Positions 35,375 through 43,078 are shown, counted from the first letter of the stretch. The stretch is 56,297 nt of DNA from Leifsonia sp. CL147 (GCF_900114565.1 NZ_FOTM01000025.1:1-56297), one strand, 5' to 3'. The notes: generated by a model from the sequence alone, not told the origin. Numbers and translations: made by a program.

Positions 35375-36802
35375 ATGGACCATCCCATGCTAAAGAAGCC
35401 CGGCGCCCGCCGCCGAATCAACCGAAACCACTACCTCTACTTCGCCGTCATCGTGGCCGTGATCGCCGGGGCCATCGTGGGTATCGTCGCCCCGGCGTTC
35501 GCCGTCACGCTTCAGCCGATCGGCACCGCCTTCGTCGGCCTCATCAAGATGATGATCGCGCCGGTGATCTTCTGCACGATCGTCATCGGCGTCGGCTCGA
35601 TCGCCAAGGCGGCCACGGTCGGCAAGATCGGCGGACTCGCGCTCGGCTACTTCCTCGTGATGTCGACCTTCGCGCTGGCGATCGGGCTGGTGGTGGGCAA
35701 CCTGCTGCACCCCGGCACCGGCCTCCACCTCCAGGGGATCAGCTACAAGGCCACCGGCGAGGCGGTCTCGGGCACCGACTTCATCCTCGGCATCATCCCC
35801 GTGTCGCTGTTCTCGGCGTTCTCGTCCGGCAGCATCCTGCAGGTCCTGCTGGTGGCGCTGCTCGTCGGCTTCGCCGTCCAGGGCCTCGGCGCGCGCGGCG
35901 CCGGCATCGTCAAGGCCGTCACGAGCCTGCAGGCGGTCGTCTTCCGCATCCTGTCGATGATCCTGTGGCTGGCTCCGGTCGGTGCGTTCGGCGCCATCGC
36001 GGCCGTCGTGGGCGGCACGGGAGCGGGCGCGCTGGTGAGCCTCGCGACCCTCATGATCGGCTTCTACATCACCTGCGCGATCTTCATCGTGGTCGTGCTC
36101 GGTCTGCTGCTGAAGGTCGTCACGGGAGTGAACATCTTCTCGCTGCTGAAGTACCTGCGCCAGGAGTACCTGCTCATCGTCGGCACCTCCTCCTCCGAGG
36201 CGGCCCTGCCCCGGCTCATCGCCAAGATGGAGCACCTCGGCGTCTCCCGGTCGGTCGTCGGCATCACCGTCCCGACGGGCTACTCCTTCAACCTGGATGG
36301 CACGGCCATCTACCTGACGATGGCGTCGCTGTTCATCGCCAACGCCATGGGCACGCCGCTCGCCCTCGGTGAGCAGATCGGCCTCCTCCTGTTCATGGTG
36401 ATCGCGTCGAAGGGTGCTGCGGGCGTCACCGGAGCGGGCCTCGCGACCCTGGCCGGCGGACTGCAGACGTACCGCCCCGACCTGGTCAACGGCGTCGGCG
36501 TCATCGTCGGCATCGACCGGTTCATGTCCGAGGCGCGTGCGGTGACCAACTTCACCGGCAACGCGGTCGCCACCCTCATCATCGGACGCTGGACGCGGCA
36601 GATCGACGCCGAGCAGGTCCGTCTGACGCTCTCGGGCGCACGGCCGTTCGACGAGGAGACCATGGGAGAGGACCACGGCCTGCCGCCGGTCGAGGCTCCC
36701 GTCGCGACGCCGGTCCCCACCACCGCCAACCTCCACGCGATCGTCGGCACCACCCCCGCGGACACGCAGCTGGAGGAGTCGGCCGGCGGACGGAACCGAT
36801 GA
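35375..36802 (+). CDS. dctA: C4-dicarboxylate:cation symporter DctA type, about 475 aa
   Basis: DAACS family, with helices throughout. Motifs: IGTAFVGLIKMMIAPVIFCTIVIGV, the first re-entrant loop serine box VGTSSSEAALPRLI, PTGYSFNLDGTAIYLTMASLFIANA (helix 7 NLDGT), SKGAAGVTGAGLATL (second re-entrant loop) and GIDRFMSEARAVTNFTGNAVATLI. Together these define glutamate/C4-dicarboxylate carriers, and RFMSEAR-type residues favour dicarboxylates. ATG 35375 or ATG 35387 are both plausible starts without strong ribosome binding sites. The C-terminus has a 55-residue soluble tail. The gene is divergent from the two-component system and overlaps the next gene by ATGA. Confidence 0.93.
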   Translation: MDHPMLKKPGARRRINRNHYLYFAVIVAVIAGAIVGIVAPAFAVTLQPIGTAFVGLIKMMIAPVIFCTIVIGVGSIAKAATVGKIGGLALGYFLVMSTFALAIGLVVGNLLHPGTGLHLQGISYKATGEAVSGTDFILGIIPVSLFSAFSSGSILQVLLVALLVGFAVQGLGARGAGIVKAVTSLQAVVFRILSMILWLAPVGAFGAIAAVVGGTGAGALVSLATLMIGFYITCAIFIVVVLGLLLKVVTGVNIFSLLKYLRQEYLLIVGTSSSEAALPRLIAKMEHLGVSRSVVGITVPTGYSFNLDGTAIYLTMASLFIANAMGTPLALGEQIGLLLFMVIASKGAAGVTGAGLATLAGGLQTYRPDLVNGVGVIVGIDRFMSEARAVTNFTGNAVATLIIGRWTRQIDAEQVRLTLSGARPFDEETMGEDHGLPPVEAPVATPVPTTANLHAIVGTTPADTQLEESAGGRNR

Positions 36803-37641
36803 CCCACCTCACGGAGAGCCGCGCAGCCACCGCCCACCCGGCGGTGCCTGCGCGGCTCGCGCGCTCCTGGCACCTGGTCTCCGGGCTCCGGCTCGAGGAT
36901 GCTGCTGCATCCCGAGCGGATGCCGTCGTGATCGACCTCGAGGATGCGGTCCCCGCGGCCGAGAAGGAGTCCGCCCGTCAGGCCGCGGCCCGCTTCCTGG
37001 ACGACCGGCCCGCCTGGGTCCGCGTGAACGACGTCACCTCGCCGCACTGGGCGCACGACCTCCGCGTCATCGGGGCGTCGCACGGTCTGCTCGGGATCAT
37101 CCTGGCCAAGACCGAGTCGGCCGCCGATATCGAGCGGACCGCCCTGGCGCTGGCGCGGGGAGCGAAGATCGTCGCGCTCATCGAGAGCGCGTGCGGCCTC
37201 GAGGCCGCCTCCGAGATCGCCCGGCAGGAGAGGACGTTCCGGCTGGCCTTCGGGTCGGGCGACTTCCGGCGCGACACCGGGATGCACGACGACCCGGTCG
37301 CCCTCGCCTACCCGCGCTCGCGGCTCGTGGTGGCCAGCGCCGCGGCCGGGCTTCCCGGACCGATCGACGGGCCGACCCTCGCGGACTCGCCCGACCGGGT
37401 GTCCGAGGCGACCAGCGCCTCCCGGGCCCTCGGCATGACCGGCAAGCTGATGCTGCGCTCCGCGCACGCGGCAGCCATCAACGAAGCGCTGAGCCCGTCG
37501 CCGGCGGAACTCGCCTGGGCGGAGGCCACCGTGGAGGCGGCGACCGACGGATCCGCCATCGACGGAAGCTACCTGCCGACCCTCGCCCGCGCCCGGGCGA
37601 CGCTGACGCTGGCCGCCGACCTCGGACTCGCGCGCGGCTGA
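36799..37641 (+). CDS. CitE-like lyase, HpcH/HpaI aldolase family, 280 aa
   Basis: TIM-barrel lyase. Motifs: VVIDLEDAVP (Mg-binding region), WVRVND, IILAKTESAADI, IVALIESACGLEAASEIA with the metal-binding Glu, and LAFGSGDFRRDTG with the metal-binding Asp. Actinobacterial stand-alone CitE proteins without CitD/CitF act on CoA thioesters such as malyl- or citramalyl-CoA, so this is unlikely to be a full citrate lyase. The ATGA overlap with dctA implies co-expression and degradation of the imported acid (inference). Confidence 0.88.
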   Translation: MTHLTESRAATAHPAVPARLARSWHLVSGLRLEDAAASRADAVVIDLEDAVPAAEKESARQAAARFLDDRPAWVRVNDVTSPHWAHDLRVIGASHGLLGIILAKTESAADIERTALALARGAKIVALIESACGLEAASEIARQERTFRLAFGSGDFRRDTGMHDDPVALAYPRSRLVVASAAAGLPGPIDGPTLADSPDRVSEATSASRALGMTGKLMLRSAHAAAINEALSPSPAELAWAEATVEAATDGSAIDGSYLPTLARARATLTLAADLGLARG

Positions 37642-37707
37642 CGGGTGGGGCGCGGCCGACGGGTCGGGCGCGGCCGGGCCCGGCCGGGCGGGCCGGGCGC
37701 GGTTGCG

Positions 37708-37763
37708 ATCGAAGGAGAATCGGGCCCGGATCTCCTTCGAATGGCAGTACTGAAGGAGATTCG
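37708..37763 (-). repeat. Compound palindromic element, family B, copy 2
   Basis: On the minus strand this 56-base segment repeats 26341-26396: the first 34 bases are identical and the rest differs at about seven positions while keeping the three ATCTCCTTC/GAAGGAGAT arms. Here it lies between convergent gene ends (37641 and 37768), where it could terminate transcription. The short upstream part 37642-37707 is GGGC-rich filler with no gene. Confidence 0.85.
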
Positions 37764-37767
37764 GCGG

Positions 37768-38934
37768 TCAGGCCTGCGAATCTCCGACGGTGGCGAGAGG
37801 GTGTTGCTGCGTGCGGCGCGCCAGCGCGCCGACCGCCACCGCCGCGACCGCGACGCTGATCAGCGCCCCGAGCAGGAGCGCCGATCCCTCGCCCGGGAGG
37901 AGGCCGCCGGCCTGCAGGCCCAGTGCCACGGCCGCGACCGGCACGCCCAGCTGCCCGGCGGACACGACGGCCTGACTCCAGGGCAGGCCCGCGGCCCGGG
38001 ATGCGGTGTGCGCGATCACCGCGCTCGCGCCGAGGCTGACGCCGAGCAGCACCATCCAGGGATGGCCGCCGAGGTCTCGCAGGTCCAGCGACGCGCCCAG
38101 CCAGACGAAGAAGAGGGGACCGAAGAAGCCTTCCGTCATCCCGAACAGCTGCCGGGCGAGCCGATGAGGCTCCCCGATCGCCGAGAGCACGAGGCCTAGC
38201 GCGAACCCGGCCAGCATGATCGAGAGCTGGGCCGTCTGCGCGATCGCGGCGAAGACGAAGAGCACGAGCATGCTCAGCCGGAGCTCGAGGGCGAAACGCC
38301 GCCGCTCCGAGTAGGCGTGCATGCGCCGGCGCAGGCCGTTCCGGTCGAGCCGTGGCAGAACGACGACCAGTGCGATCGAGACCGCCGCGATCACGACCGC
38401 ACCGATCGCCGCGGGGCCCGCATCCTGAGGGGCGACGGCGAACGGAAGGGCGACGATGCAGACGAGGTCGGCGACCGCGATCTGCGCGATCAGCGGGCCG
38501 AGCCCCGCCGACGAGAGCCCGACGGATCCCAGCATCGGCAGGACGACGGCAGCGGACGACGACGCGAGCACCACGGCGTACATCGCCGCATGCCCGGTCC
38601 CGAAGGCCGTCGCCAGGACCACGCCCAGGATGGCGGCCGCCACACCCGCGACGGCCGCTCCCGCGAGGCCCCGGAGCCCGACCGTGGAGCGGAGGCGCGG
38701 GTCGCGCAGCGGGATCTGCGAACCGACCACCACCATCGTCAGGCCGAACCCGATGTTCGCGAGCAGCCGGAACGCGTCGGTGTGCGGATCCACCAGGCGC
38801 AGCCCGGTGTCGCCGATGAGCAATCCTCCCGCGAGCTCGCCCACGACGACCGGGACGCGCCACGCCGCCCTCGCCGAGAGCACGGGCCCGAGCAGCCCGA
38901 TCGCCACGATGAGGGCGAGGGAGGCGGCGGTCAC
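37768..38934 (-). CDS. Cation:proton antiporter, CPA2/KefB type, 388 aa
   Basis: GTG 38934 overlaps the stop of the DUF1918 gene (GTGA); the frame continues upstream but only as shadow of other genes. Eleven to twelve helices with the CPA2 pattern: RVPVVVGELAGGLLIGDTGL, LANIGFGLTMVVVG, ASSSAAVVLPML, IAQIAVADLVCIVALPF with the ion-binding Asp, AGFALGLVLSAIGEPHRLARQLFGMTEGFFGPLFFVWLGASLDLRDL and a C-terminal helix bundle. No TrkA-N regulatory domain is present. It exchanges Na+ or K+ for H+ across the membrane, specificity not determined. Confidence 0.9.
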   Translation of the reverse strand: MTAASLALIVAIGLLGPVLSARAAWRVPVVVGELAGGLLIGDTGLRLVDPHTDAFRLLANIGFGLTMVVVGSQIPLRDPRLRSTVGLRGLAGAAVAGVAAAILGVVLATAFGTGHAAMYAVVLASSSAAVVLPMLGSVGLSSAGLGPLIAQIAVADLVCIVALPFAVAPQDAGPAAIGAVVIAAVSIALVVVLPRLDRNGLRRRMHAYSERRRFALELRLSMLVLFVFAAIAQTAQLSIMLAGFALGLVLSAIGEPHRLARQLFGMTEGFFGPLFFVWLGASLDLRDLGGHPWMVLLGVSLGASAVIAHTASRAAGLPWSQAVVSAGQLGVPVAAVALGLQAGGLLPGEGSALLLGALISVAVAAVAVGALARRTQQHPLATVGDSQA

Positions 38935-39119
38935 CCGGCGTGCTCGACGTGCGCGTCCGGGCCGGGGACGACGACGGCCGTGTGGTCGGCGTCCTCCCAG
39001 CGGACGACGTAGGGCGGCTCTCCTTCGTTCCCGTGCACCTCGACGATGACCCCGATGCGTTGTTTCCCGGCGACACTCCTCGACATGACGATCAGGCGGT
39101 CTCCGACTGAGGCCTGCAT
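38931..39119 (-). CDS. DUF1918 domain protein, 62 aa
   Basis: ATG 39119 follows GAGGAGGTG. The whole chain matches the actinobacterial DUF1918 pattern: MQASVGDRLIV near the start, then RIGVIVEVHGNEGEPPYVVRW and PGPDAHVEH at the end, a small SH3-like beta barrel. The role is unknown. Overlap with the antiporter start suggests the two are co-translated, which might link it to ion or pH homeostasis (inference). Confidence 0.92.
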   Translation of the reverse strand: MQASVGDRLIVMSRSVAGKQRIGVIVEVHGNEGEPPYVVRWEDADHTAVVVPGPDAHVEHAG

Positions 39120-39201
39120 GCGCCCACCTCCTCGATGCGGATGACCCCAGAATGCTCGCTCCGCACCCCGCCCGCAACCGTCCCGTCCCCGCTCCCTCAC
39201 C

Positions 39202-39277
39202 CCCCACCGTCGAGTACACGAAGATTGCACGCTGCGGCGGCGTGTCGCGTGCAGTCTTCGTGTACTCGACGGTGGGG
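39202..39277. repeat. Long intergenic palindrome, family A, copy 2
   Basis: Arms 39202-39231 and 39248-39277 pair at 29 of 30 positions across a 16-base loop (CTGCGGCGGCGTGTCG). The arms are the same sequence as those at 25357-25431, while the loops differ. It lies between divergent genes (39119 minus, 39340 plus), where a terminator is not expected. Confidence 0.9.
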
Positions 39278-39339
39278 CTGGTTCTGCGAAGTCGCTCACA
39301 GGGGTGGCGGGGGAGAGGCTCGCGTGCTTGCCTGGCGGC

Positions 39340-40548
39340 ATGGCAGCGGTGAAGCGCGTGATCGTCTTTCTGCAGGAGAACAAGACAACCGACTTCTACT
39401 TCCCCACCCTCGCCGACTGGGGCGCCCAGGTGGCGGACAATGGCGGTTTGCGCACGACGGCCCCGGATTTCGACCAGCCGCACGATCGCAACGCCTGGGT
39501 GCACTACCGGATGGGGGACTACCCGGCCGAGCGCATGCAGCTCGACAACGACCAGCTCATCCCGTACTACAGCTGGCTCGCCAAGACCTTCGTCTTCAGC
39601 GACCACCACTTCGGGTCCGGCTCCAACTCGACCCCCGGGCACATGCTGGCGATCGGCGGCCAGATGCCCACCCTCAAGAACCCGCCGTTCGTCGGACCGC
39701 ATCCGGTGTGGAACCTGCCCTCCATCTTCAGCGTCGCCGAGAAGGCCGGCGTCAGCTGGGCGGCCTTCCCCGACCAGGACGGGTACCCGACGAAGTTCTA
39801 CACCACCCTCACCGAAGCGCCGGGAAACGCCAACCTGCACCCGCCGTCGCAGTTCATCCCGATGGCGAAGGGAGGGACGCTGCCGGACATCTGCTACGTC
39901 TGGTCGCCCGCGGGCTACGACGAGCATCCGCCCTTCACGAGCGCGCCCGACTACCTGACCAAGGGGCAGGGTCTCGTCTGGCAGCGGGTGCAGGCCGTGA
40001 TCGACGGCGGAGGCTGGGACGAGACCGTGTTCATCCTCACCTGGGACGACTGGGGCGGATACGCGGACTCCGTCCCGACGCCCGCCATCGAAACCGTGCC
40101 GGACGCCCTCCACCCGGACGGTTTCCCGATCATCGGCGGCTCCCGCATCCCGCTGCTGATGTTCGGCGGTGCCGTTCCGCAGGCGATCGACTCGGAGTGG
40201 CACTCGCACGCGTCCATCCCGAAGACCATCTGCGACCTGCTGGGCCTCGGCACGTTCGGTGTGCCGCGAGTGGATGAGGCACCATCCTTGGCGCAGCTCG
40301 TCCAGCCGGGACTCGGCCGGCCGGTGCCCCCGGCGCCCGGCAGCGCGATCACCCAGCCGACCCCTCCGTCGCCGCGGCCGACGCCCGTGGAGCCGAAGCC
40401 GTGGCCCGGGCCTCTCGGCCAGCCGCTGCCCGCGCTGGTCACCCTCGACGGGAGCTCCGTCCCCGCGCCGACCGACGGCGTGGTGCGGAAGTCGCCGCCG
40501 AAGGCGCCGGTCGCGCCGCCGGTCGCGCCGGTCGCGCCGCCGGCGTGA
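39340..40548 (+). CDS. Phosphoesterase / alkaline phosphatase-like protein, 402 aa
   Basis: The N-terminus KRVIVFLQENKTTDFYFPTL matches the start of the PF04185 phosphoesterase (phospholipase C/acid phosphatase) family, in which the ENxxxDxYF motif carries metal ligands. SDHHFGSGSNSTPGHMLAIGG, FILTWDDWGGYADSV and GGSRIPLLMFGG follow as the core metal-binding strands. ATG 39340 yields no signal peptide, unlike most secreted relatives, and upstream in-frame codons do not supply one. The last 90 residues are Pro-rich (PSPRPTPVEPKPWPGPLG, KAPVAPPVAPVAPPA). Likely a hydrolase of phosphate esters, cytosolic or leaderless-exported; substrate unknown. Confidence 0.8.
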   Translation: MAAVKRVIVFLQENKTTDFYFPTLADWGAQVADNGGLRTTAPDFDQPHDRNAWVHYRMGDYPAERMQLDNDQLIPYYSWLAKTFVFSDHHFGSGSNSTPGHMLAIGGQMPTLKNPPFVGPHPVWNLPSIFSVAEKAGVSWAAFPDQDGYPTKFYTTLTEAPGNANLHPPSQFIPMAKGGTLPDICYVWSPAGYDEHPPFTSAPDYLTKGQGLVWQRVQAVIDGGGWDETVFILTWDDWGGYADSVPTPAIETVPDALHPDGFPIIGGSRIPLLMFGGAVPQAIDSEWHSHASIPKTICDLLGLGTFGVPRVDEAPSLAQLVQPGLGRPVPPAPGSAITQPTPPSPRPTPVEPKPWPGPLGQPLPALVTLDGSSVPAPTDGVVRKSPPKAPVAPPVAPVAPPA

Positions 40549-40576
40549 GTCGCTGCGCTTGCTCACGGCCCTCGCG

Positions 40577-40638
40577 ATCGAGTGGTCCCAACACGCCGTA
40601 TGGGCCCGCTGTGACACGGCGTGTTGCGACCACTCGAT
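40577..40638. repeat. Long palindrome, family C, full copy
   Basis: Arm ATCGAGTGGTCCCAACACGC plus CGT (40577-40599) pairs with 40616-40638 at 22 of 23 positions across a 16-base loop. It lies between convergent genes (40548 and 40660) and may terminate both. A half copy of the same arm is at 41893-41911. Confidence 0.85.
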
Positions 40639-40659
40639 GCCGCGCGAGCGGACGAACCG

Positions 40660-41064
40660 CTATTCGACGGTGATGGTTGTGGAGTACCCGGCGCAGGATC
40701 CCGTGTCGACGCAATCGTCGTAGGTGCTGCCACTCACCACCACGAAAGCCTCACCGTGCGGGAAATCGGCGGGCACCGTGAGCTCCGTGCCGAACGAGCC
40801 GTCAGGCGCGACTCTCACGCTGATGGATTCCGAGTGGATGCCGCGGTGCCAGAGGACGATGGAATACGTATGGCCACCCGGGTAGCCCAGGTCGCAGCGC
40901 GCTGCGGCGCTCGATATGGTCACGGCCCCACCTGCCGCCACGCTCGTCGGCGTCGCCTTCAGCGGCTCTGGAAAGCAGCGTGCTGCCGGAGCGCACCCGG
41001 TCACCATCAGCGATGCAGCCGCAAGGGAGAGAGCGAGGCCTGCTGCGGCCAGCCGGCGGTCCAT
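40660..41064 (-). CDS. Small lipoprotein, 134 aa
   Basis: ATG 41064 follows GGGAGG. Signal peptide of type II: MDRRLAAAGLALSLAAASLMV followed by the lipobox VTGC, so Cys23 should be lipidated and the mature protein anchored outside the membrane. The mature part is a beta-sandwich-like domain of about 110 residues (ATPTSVAAGGAVTISSAAA, ISVRVAPDGSFGTELTVP) with four more Cys that could form disulfides. Function not recognised. It stands alone between the family-C palindrome and the truncated kinase. Confidence 0.8.
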   Translation of the reverse strand: MDRRLAAAGLALSLAAASLMVTGCAPAARCFPEPLKATPTSVAAGGAVTISSAAARCDLGYPGGHTYSIVLWHRGIHSESISVRVAPDGSFGTELTVPADFPHGEAFVVVSGSTYDDCVDTGSCAGYSTTITVE

Positions 41065-41102
41065 GGTGCCTCCCTGTCGGCGGACGAGTGGAGTGGTCGA
41101 CT

Positions 41103-41237
41103 CTAGTTGTCGAAGAGAACCTCTTTGATCGTGTCCTTGGCGACGGAAGGGAGCTGCCACCGCTCAGCGATGGCGCGACTGATGGTGGTCTTTCCCGAGG
41201 CGGGACGGCCCACGACGAGGACGACCGTCTGTCCCAC
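41103..41237 (-). pseudogene. Truncated AAA-type small-molecule kinase, N-terminal 44 aa only
   Basis: The frame reads VVLVVGRPASGKTTISRAI, then LPSVAKDTIKEVLFDN and a TAG stop. The Walker A loop and the KDTIKE-LFD motif are characteristic of the AAA_33/zeta-toxin-like kinase family, whose members normally run for about 170 residues. All later parts, including the lid and Arg finger, are missing, and the downstream sequence does not continue the family in any frame I can read. It starts (GTG 41237) three bases after the stop of the gene at 41240, so an operon was broken by deletion. Confidence 0.65.
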
Positions 41238-41239
41238 TG

Positions 41240-41830
41240 CTAGTCCTCGCCCCACACCGGGCGCGCTTGCGAAGCGAGCTCGCGCAGCGGCACACTGTCG
41301 AGCACGACGCGGGACTCTGGCACATCGAACGCGGGCCACTGGACGACCACCTCCACGGGGCCTTCCGGTGGCAACGGCCATAACCACAAGGCGTCGTCGG
41401 CCCGGTAGAAATCCTCGGACCCGCCCCCGCCCCCTCCCGTGTGGCTGAGGGTGTGGCTTTGAGGCGTGACGCCGTAGACACCCGGCGGCGAGCCGAGGAT
41501 CACCTGCTGACCGTCGCCGAGCAGGACCCCGTAACGGAGGCGCTTGGGGTGGAAGCGTACGAAGTGGTCGTTGATCTTCGACTGCATCTCGCGCCATTCC
41601 TGGCTGCTCGCACGTCCGCGCCGGATGCGGCGGTCGATCAGGAACTCGACGCCATTGCTGTAGACGCGAACCGCCGCCAGGATGATGGCGACATTCTCGG
41701 TGACGGCGATCGTCGCGTCGATCGGGAAGAGGGGAGCGAACTCTGTGTCCGACGGCTTCCACCACGGCGTGGGCTCGCGCTCCGGGCCTTCGCTCTCGAC
41801 TTCGGGCGGGTCCGGCGGAAAGAAGCTCAC
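41240..41830 (-). CDS. Hypothetical protein, 196 aa
   Basis: GTG 41830 (VSFFPPDPPEVESEGPE) is the chosen start; the open frame extends to about 41932 but that part is unlike coding sequence. No clear Shine-Dalgarno is present, so a leaderless message is possible. The protein is soluble: an acidic Pro-rich N-terminus, then a beta-rich domain (IDATIAVTENVAIILAAVRVYSNGVEFLIDRR), a Gly-rich loop near residue 135 and WLWPLPPEGPVEVVVQWPAF near the end. The general plan (beta sandwich with ligand-free strands) suggests a binding or stress protein, but I do not recognise the family. Confidence 0.7.
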   Translation of the reverse strand: MSFFPPDPPEVESEGPEREPTPWWKPSDTEFAPLFPIDATIAVTENVAIILAAVRVYSNGVEFLIDRRIRRGRASSQEWREMQSKINDHFVRFHPKRLRYGVLLGDGQQVILGSPPGVYGVTPQSHTLSHTGGGGGGSEDFYRADDALWLWPLPPEGPVEVVVQWPAFDVPESRVVLDSVPLRELASQARPVWGED

Positions 41831-41892
41831 GGGGCCAAGACGATCACACCGCCGACGCTGACCGCAAGAGTCATCCCAGGCCGGGGTGCAGG

Positions 41893-41911
41893 ATCGAGTG
41901 GTCGTAACGCG
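41893..41911. repeat. Half copy of family-C palindrome
   Basis: ATCGAGTGGTCGTAACGCG matches the complement of the right arm of the element at 40616-40638 at 17 of 19 bases; no opposing arm follows. It sits just upstream of the hypothetical gene and may be an eroded copy. The region 41831-42023 holds no supported gene. Confidence 0.6.
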
Positions 41912-42023
41912 CGACGACCAGCATCCCGACACCGAAGTCGGCAGCGTAGGGGTGGCCGACGCTACCTCGCAGGCAGCTGCGGAATTCCGCTGTCTAGCGG
42001 GGGTCGGTGCAGCGACGCGCCGG

Positions 42024-42329
42024 CTAGAACTTATCGGGAGAATCCACGGATTCGCCGACGGTGATCTCCGGGGCTACGTTCGGGTCAGCGCCGACAGAAC
42101 CGATGAACGACATCAGCTCGGGATCGCTGAAGAACGTGTTGAACGCGTCCGCGGACTCCCATTCGTCGATGATGAGGACGTATCCATCCCCGGAGCCGAA
42201 CTGGTGGTGAAGGGCGCCTTGCTGCCGCCCCATCTCCGCGATCCTTCGGTAGTCGTCCGCGCGTTCGGTGAGCGATCTCTTGAACGCGTCCACATCGGCG
42301 GAAATCTTGACGGCGACAATGACAGACAT
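42024..42329 (-). CDS. Antibiotic-biosynthesis-monooxygenase-like (ABM) dimeric alpha/beta barrel protein, 101 aa
   Basis: ATG 42329 follows AGGAGGT. The 101-residue chain has the ABM pattern: a first strand SVIVAVKISADVDAFKRSL, a helix with ADDYRRIAEM, GALHHQFGSGDGYVLIIDEWESADAFNTFFSDPELMSFI, then a final strand. Such proteins form dimers and act as small monooxygenases, heme-degrading enzymes or unrecognised binding proteins. No catalytic residues are distinctive. It is a stand-alone gene. Confidence 0.8.
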   Translation of the reverse strand: MSVIVAVKISADVDAFKRSLTERADDYRRIAEMGRQQGALHHQFGSGDGYVLIIDEWESADAFNTFFSDPELMSFIGSVGADPNVAPEITVGESVDSPDKF

Positions 42330-42456
42330 GGCGATGACCTCCTAGGGCCCCCGATTCGGTGCCGATAGTACCGCCGGCCGAGACGACCGGCAATAGACCA
42401 GAGCGTGCTTTCGCTACGCACAGGCTGGGCTCGGGCGCGACGCCGGGCTCGGGCGA

Positions 42457-42525
42457 CGCTCGACGTTTGGCGACCGAGTCTCGAATGCGTTCGCGTTTGA
42501 TCTCGAGTTCCATCTGCGCGAGCGC
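42457..42525 (-). pseudogene. Relic of a serine recombinase/resolvase
   Basis: Reading the minus strand, ALAQMELEIKRERIRDSVAK is the conserved helix E/linker segment of serine resolvases (ERE-like ELEIKRER motif). The sequence before and after does not continue the family and no start codon or catalytic domain is present. The 281 bases between 42330 and 42610 contain only this recognisable fragment. It is evidence of an old mobile element. Confidence 0.5.
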
Positions 42526-42610
42526 TCGGGTTCGCTGAACGGCTTGGCGTTGGTAATGACGGTGTCGAACCCGGGCCAATAGAGTCGGCATAACGAGCAG
42601 AGTCGTTCTC

Positions 42611-43078
42611 ATGTGTGGGCCGGCAGGTGCAGGCAAGTCCACCGTTGCTCGACAGTTGGAAGCAGACGGGACGACTCGGCTCTCGTTCGATCAGGAGGCG
42701 TGGAACCGCGGACTCCGGGTCATGCCGCTTTCCCCGGAGTTGCGCGAGGAGATCGAGCGTGAGCTCAGAGCCCGTCTCGTTCAGCTGGTTGCTGATGGCG
42801 TTGACGTCGTTCGTGACTTCTCGTTCTGGTCACGCCGCGCACTCATCGAGTACCGCGAGCTGCTGCGTCCGCTCGGCATCGAACCCGTAACCGTGTACCT
42901 CGATACACCACGACAGGTGGCGTCGGAGCGGATGCGCGCTCGTCGACTTGCGCACGAGGACGACTACCCATTGGACGAAGCGCTCATTGCCGCATACTTC
43001 GATCACTTCGAGCCGCCCACCGAAGCTGAGGGCCCACTGACCGTCATCCACATCATTTCGTATTCGCTCAGCCGGTGA
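42611..43078 (+). CDS. AAA-type small-molecule kinase, about 155 aa
   Basis: Walker A GPAGAGKSTVARQL is near the start, followed by TRLSFDQEAWNRGL, RARLVQLVADGVDVVRDFSFW (the substrate-side D-x-S/W region), PVTVYLDTPRQVASERMRARR and a C-terminal FEPPTEAEGPLTVI. This is the same AAA_33 kinase type as the fragment at 41103. The bases before ATG 42611 continue the frame as RVVL, the expected first beta strand, but no ATG/GTG/TTG precedes it; the native start may be the ATA at 42590 or one lost by mutation. It overlaps the end of the convergent gene by 11 bases. Substrate unknown. Confidence 0.75.
   Translation: MCGPAGAGKSTVARQLEADGTTRLSFDQEAWNRGLRVMPLSPELREEIERELRARLVQLVADGVDVVRDFSFWSRRALIEYRELLRPLGIEPVTVYLDTPRQVASERMRARRLAHEDDYPLDEALIAAYFDHFEPPTEAEGPLTVIHIISYSLSR

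Noticed and set aside
37768-40617. 949-aa minus-strand open frame
   Set aside because: Only its last 388 codons (from GTG 38934) read as an antiporter; the rest overlaps DUF1918, the palindrome and the phosphoesterase gene in other frames.
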